The translations under genes and the position numbers were made by a program. From Dehalococcoidia bacterium (GTDB taxonomy: Bacteria > Chloroflexota > Dehalococcoidia > GIF9 > AB-539-J10), in the NCBI GenBank assembly GCA_003552125.1, contig PUON01000074.1:1-41954 (forward strand): 41,954 bases of DNA. Direction: 5' to 3'. A model generated the notes under the pieces. That model worked only from the letters and a program-made list of their open reading frames with translations. It did not search any database and had not been told where the DNA came from. Positions 39,625 through 41,954 of the stretch are shown here, in pieces; the first letter of the stretch is position 1, and every line of letters begins with the position of its first letter.

Positions 39625-40188
39625 ATGGATTTGTGGATCTGGATAGTGATCGGCGTGGTTGTCATCCTCGCTATCAGCTTCATCAGCACCTACAACGGGC
39701 TTGTCAGGGCAAGGAACCAGGTCAAGAATGCATGGGCGCAGATAGACGTCCAGCTGAAGAGGCGCTACGACCTCGTACCGAACCTTGTTGAGACCGTAAA
39801 GGGCTATGCGAGGCATGAGCGGGAGACCTTCGAGATGGTGACGAAGGCCCGGAACCTCGCCCAGCAGTTGACCTCCGCCGGAGCGGGAGAGCGCGGCAGG
39901 GTGGAGAGCGAACTCAGCTCGGCACTTGGCAGACTCCTGGCAGTCGCCGAGAACTACCCCGAGCTCAAGGCCAACCAGAACTTTCTCGCCCTGCAGGAAG
40001 AGCTGACGTCGACCGAGAACAAGATCAGCTTCGCACGCCAGTACTACAACGATGCCGTGCTGCGCTTGAATAACAGGACCCAGGAGTTTCCCTCCAACAT
40101 CGTGGCCAGCATGACCGGGTTCAAGGCTGCGGAGTACTTCGAGACCACACTCGAGGCAGAGCGCCAGGCACCCAGGGTCAGTTTCTAG
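39625..40188 (+). CDS. LemA family membrane protein
   Basis: The start is the ATG at 39625 behind GAGGAG (187 residues). The track's GTG is three codons earlier and too close to that site. One N-terminal helix (DLWIWIVIGVVVILAISFIS) is followed by the conserved NGLVRARNQVKNAWAQIDVQLKRRYDLVPNLVETVKGYA segment and a helical domain ending NNRTQEFPSNIVASMTGF. LemA proteins have a short extracellular N-terminus and a cytoplasmic helical domain. Their function is poorly known, but genes next to an HtpX-type protease, as here (21 bp downstream), are common. Confidence 0.93.
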   Translation: MDLWIWIVIGVVVILAISFISTYNGLVRARNQVKNAWAQIDVQLKRRYDLVPNLVETVKGYARHERETFEMVTKARNLAQQLTSAGAGERGRVESELSSALGRLLAVAENYPELKANQNFLALQEELTSTENKISFARQYYNDAVLRLNNRTQEFPSNIVASMTGFKAAEYFETTLEAERQAPRVSF

Positions 40189-40209
40189 CAGAACGGAGTT
40201 CGTGGCAGC

Positions 40210-41421
40210 ATGTGGGAACAGATTCGAGCGAACCAGATCCGCTCAGCCTTCGTCATGATATTCATGGGCCTGCTGCTCATCGCGGTGGGCTTTGTAATCG
40301 GTCTCTATTTTCTCGGGACCGCGGCGGGTGGCATCGTGATCGCACTCATCGTGTGGGGCATCTTGAACCTCGTCGCCCTGTTCCAGGGCGACAACATTCT
40401 CCTGTCACTGGGGAAGGCCCGCAAGGTAAACAAAGAGGAATTCCCGCGTCTTTACAACATCGTCGAGGAGATGACCATCGCGTCCGGCTTGCCCAGAATG
40501 CCGGACGTCTACATCATCGATGATCCGGCACCCAACGCCTTCGCTACCGGTCGGAAGCCTGAGAAAGCGGCCATCGCCGTCACCTCCGGTCTTCTGCAAA
40601 AGCTCAACCGGGATGAGCTCCAGGGCGTCGTGGCTCACGAACTGGGCCACATCAAGAACCGCGACACCCTGCTCATGGCCATAGGTGGTATCCTCCTCGG
40701 GACGATTGTGCTTCTCTCCTACTTCGCCAGTCGCATGCTCTTCTTCGGAGGAGCCTCACGTGGGGGCCGACGCAGTGGTGGCGGTTCGGGAGGTGGGGGC
40801 GCTCAACTGATCATCATCATAATCGGTATCGTGCTCATGATCCTCGCCCCTATCGCCGCACGGCTTCTTTACTTCGCGCTCTCACGCAAGAGGGAGTACC
40901 TCGCCGACGCATCGGCAGCCCTCTACACCCGCTACCCAGAGGGACTCGCTTCCGCTCTTGAGAAGATAGCAGGCACACCGACTCAGCTTCAGGCGGCCAA
41001 CAACGCAACGGCCCCAATGTACATCGTTAATCCATTTCGCAAGGCAGGCCAGGCAGCCTCCAACCTGTCGAGTACGCACCCACCAATATCCGATCGCGTC
41101 CGCGTGCTCAGATCGATGGGTGGTGCGTCCTTCGCGGACTACGATGCGGCATACAGGAACGTCCGCGGCAGCCGCGGCGGCGTGGTGCCTCGGGGTGCGC
41201 TCGGACTCACGGGTGATGCTCCGGTAAGACCGCCATCGACGGAGACAGAGCCGGTCACACAGACCGAGGCGGCGCGTGCGCGCGAAGTCTCCGACGCGCT
41301 TTGGAAGACAAACAAGTACCAGACCGTGGAGTGCGAGTGCGGCGCGAAACTCCGCGTCCCACCCGGAACTAGCTTGTCGCAAGTCAAGTGCCCACGCTGT
41401 GGCACGACCCACCCGGTCTGA
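40210..41421 (+). CDS. HtpX-like M48 membrane metalloprotease with C-terminal zinc ribbon
   Basis: This 403-residue M48 protease has two N-terminal membrane helices (about 12-35 and 39-60) and the zinc site VVAHELGHIKNRD (HELGH 143-147). The third ligand is expected near KREYLADASAALYTRYPEG, and there are two central helices around a glycine-rich loop (RRSGGGSGGGGAQ). After STHPPISDRVRVLRSMGG the protein continues about 100 residues longer than ordinary HtpX and ends in a four-cysteine ribbon (CECGAKLRVPPG, CPRCGTTHPV). HtpX degrades damaged membrane proteins. The ribbon may bind substrate or a partner; that is inference. Confidence 0.93.
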   Translation: MWEQIRANQIRSAFVMIFMGLLLIAVGFVIGLYFLGTAAGGIVIALIVWGILNLVALFQGDNILLSLGKARKVNKEEFPRLYNIVEEMTIASGLPRMPDVYIIDDPAPNAFATGRKPEKAAIAVTSGLLQKLNRDELQGVVAHELGHIKNRDTLLMAIGGILLGTIVLLSYFASRMLFFGGASRGGRRSGGGSGGGGAQLIIIIIGIVLMILAPIAARLLYFALSRKREYLADASAALYTRYPEGLASALEKIAGTPTQLQAANNATAPMYIVNPFRKAGQAASNLSSTHPPISDRVRVLRSMGGASFADYDAAYRNVRGSRGGVVPRGALGLTGDAPVRPPSTETEPVTQTEAARAREVSDALWKTNKYQTVECECGAKLRVPPGTSLSQVKCPRCGTTHPV

Positions 41422-41433
41422 GCACGACTGGGC

Positions 41434-41954
41434 TCACTCCGAGGCGTGGTCGGCAATGCGAACGCCTGTCAATCGCTCATACGCCGCTGCCAGTGACTGG
41501 TGTCCCTTCTTGCCCATGCCGCCCGCCTCAACCGCATTGTAGAGTTGCTGCACCATCGAGGTGGCGGGCAGCGTCATTTGAAGGTTACGTGCCTCAGCCA
41601 TGAGGATGTCCAGGTCCTTCTGCACCGTCTCAACCGTGCCTCCGGGCTCCAGGTCGCCCTGCAACAACCGGCCACCAAGGTTTTCGAACTGCCACGAGCC
41701 ACCGGCGCCGCCTTTGACCGCCTCGTACACACGCCGCACATCGAGCCCGAGGCCTGCGCCCAGCGTCAGCGCCTCCACGGTGGACAGCATGTTTACCAAA
41801 ACCAGTACCTGGTTGCAGAGCTTGGCACCCTGCCCCGCGCCGTTCTCCTCTCCCACGTGGACGATGCTGCTCCCCATCGCCTGCAGCACAGGCAGAGCAC
41901 GCTCAAACGCCTCCGTGCGACCTCCGACCATTATCGACAGCGTTCCCGCCTCAG
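41434..41954 (-). CDS. 3-hydroxyisobutyrate dehydrogenase-like NAD(P)-dependent oxidoreductase, N-terminus outside window
   Basis: The track starts at an internal ATG, but the frame continues to the window edge as EAGTLSIMVGG, matching the block that precedes the catalytic region in beta-hydroxyacid dehydrogenases. The remaining part has GQGAKLCNQVLVLVNM with the catalytic lysine, then EALTLGAGLGLD and LDILMAEARNLQMTLPATSMVQQLYNAVEAGGMGKKGHQSL. About 120 N-terminal residues, including the dinucleotide fold, are missing. Possible substrates are 3-hydroxyisobutyrate, tartronate semialdehyde or a similar acid. It converges on the htpX-like gene with 12 bp between stops. Confidence 0.9.
   Translation of the reverse strand, partial: EAGTLSIMVGGRTEAFERALPVLQAMGSSIVHVGEENGAGQGAKLCNQVLVLVNMLSTVEALTLGAGLGLDVRRVYEAVKGGAGGSWQFENLGGRLLQGDLEPGGTVETVQKDLDILMAEARNLQMTLPATSMVQQLYNAVEAGGMGKKGHQSLAAAYERLTGVRIADHASE

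Noticed and set aside
1-41954. tRNA genes, CRISPR arrays, insertion sequences, phage or toxin-antitoxin genes
   Set aside because: I looked through all intergenic spaces by eye and found no cloverleaf ends, regularly spaced repeats, transposase motifs or target-site duplications. A tool-based scan could still reveal short RNAs.

Overview
This window looks like ordinary chromosome from a free-living bacterium. My best guess is Chloroflexota, possibly a Dehalococcoidia/SAR202-type lineage. That placement is inference from gene families and gene order: a GuaB3-type IMP dehydrogenase homologue, a stand-alone B12/MetH-activation-domain protein, an IleRS of the eukaryote-like type 2, and few signs of an outer membrane. 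There is no rRNA or dnaA gene to anchor it. I see no tRNA, CRISPR array, insertion sequence, integrase or phage gene, and no gap between genes exceeds about 250 bp.

Layout. (1) 1-2.6 kb: a truncated glycerol kinase (minus), a PadR-type regulator, and a divergently transcribed HtrA-like lipoprotein protease. (2) 2.7-10.2 kb, minus strand: one long information-processing and membrane-insertion operon, rpsF-ssb-rpsR-rpmH-rnpA-yidD-(PQQ propeller lipoprotein)-yidC-jag-ileS. It joins two clusters that are usually separate. Its last gene, ileS, encodes a synthetase in which the class I signature HxGH is replaced by GIHH. (3) 10.2-15.1 kb: a phosphoesterase divergent from thiL-tsaE-tsaB-(thioesterase::HAD fusion)-ndk, then rsfS on the opposite strand. 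(4) 15.2-21.9 kb: ftsH, metG, guaB3, an unrecognised alpha/beta protein and rplY. (5) 22-24 kb: an aminotransferase and a hemerythrin. (6) 24.2-29.9 kb: a complete OpuA/YehZ-type osmolyte ABC importer (binding lipoprotein, permease, ATPase, second permease) facing a gamma-glutamyltransferase. (7) 30-34.4 kb: a MetH-activation-like protein, mutS2 and a second aminotransferase. (8) 34.6-42 kb: a ferritin-like protein, a zinc alcohol dehydrogenase with a DUF362 protein, a D-2-hydroxyacid dehydrogenase, a VOC protein, a double zinc-ribbon protein, LemA, an HtpX-like protease with a zinc-ribbon tail, and a truncated 3-hydroxyisobutyrate dehydrogenase-like gene.

Two window-wide signals stand out. 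First, many genes are preceded by an extended -10 box (TGN-TATAAT) placed only 6-8 nt from the most likely start codon, which predicts leaderless mRNAs (PadR, htrA, rpsF, the phosphoesterase, thiL, ftsH). This also corrects several starts in the ORF track. Second, non-ATG starts are common: GTG, TTG and, for the last ABC permease, what appears to be CTG behind a perfect Shine-Dalgarno sequence. All functional calls come from reading the translated sequences; no database search was possible.
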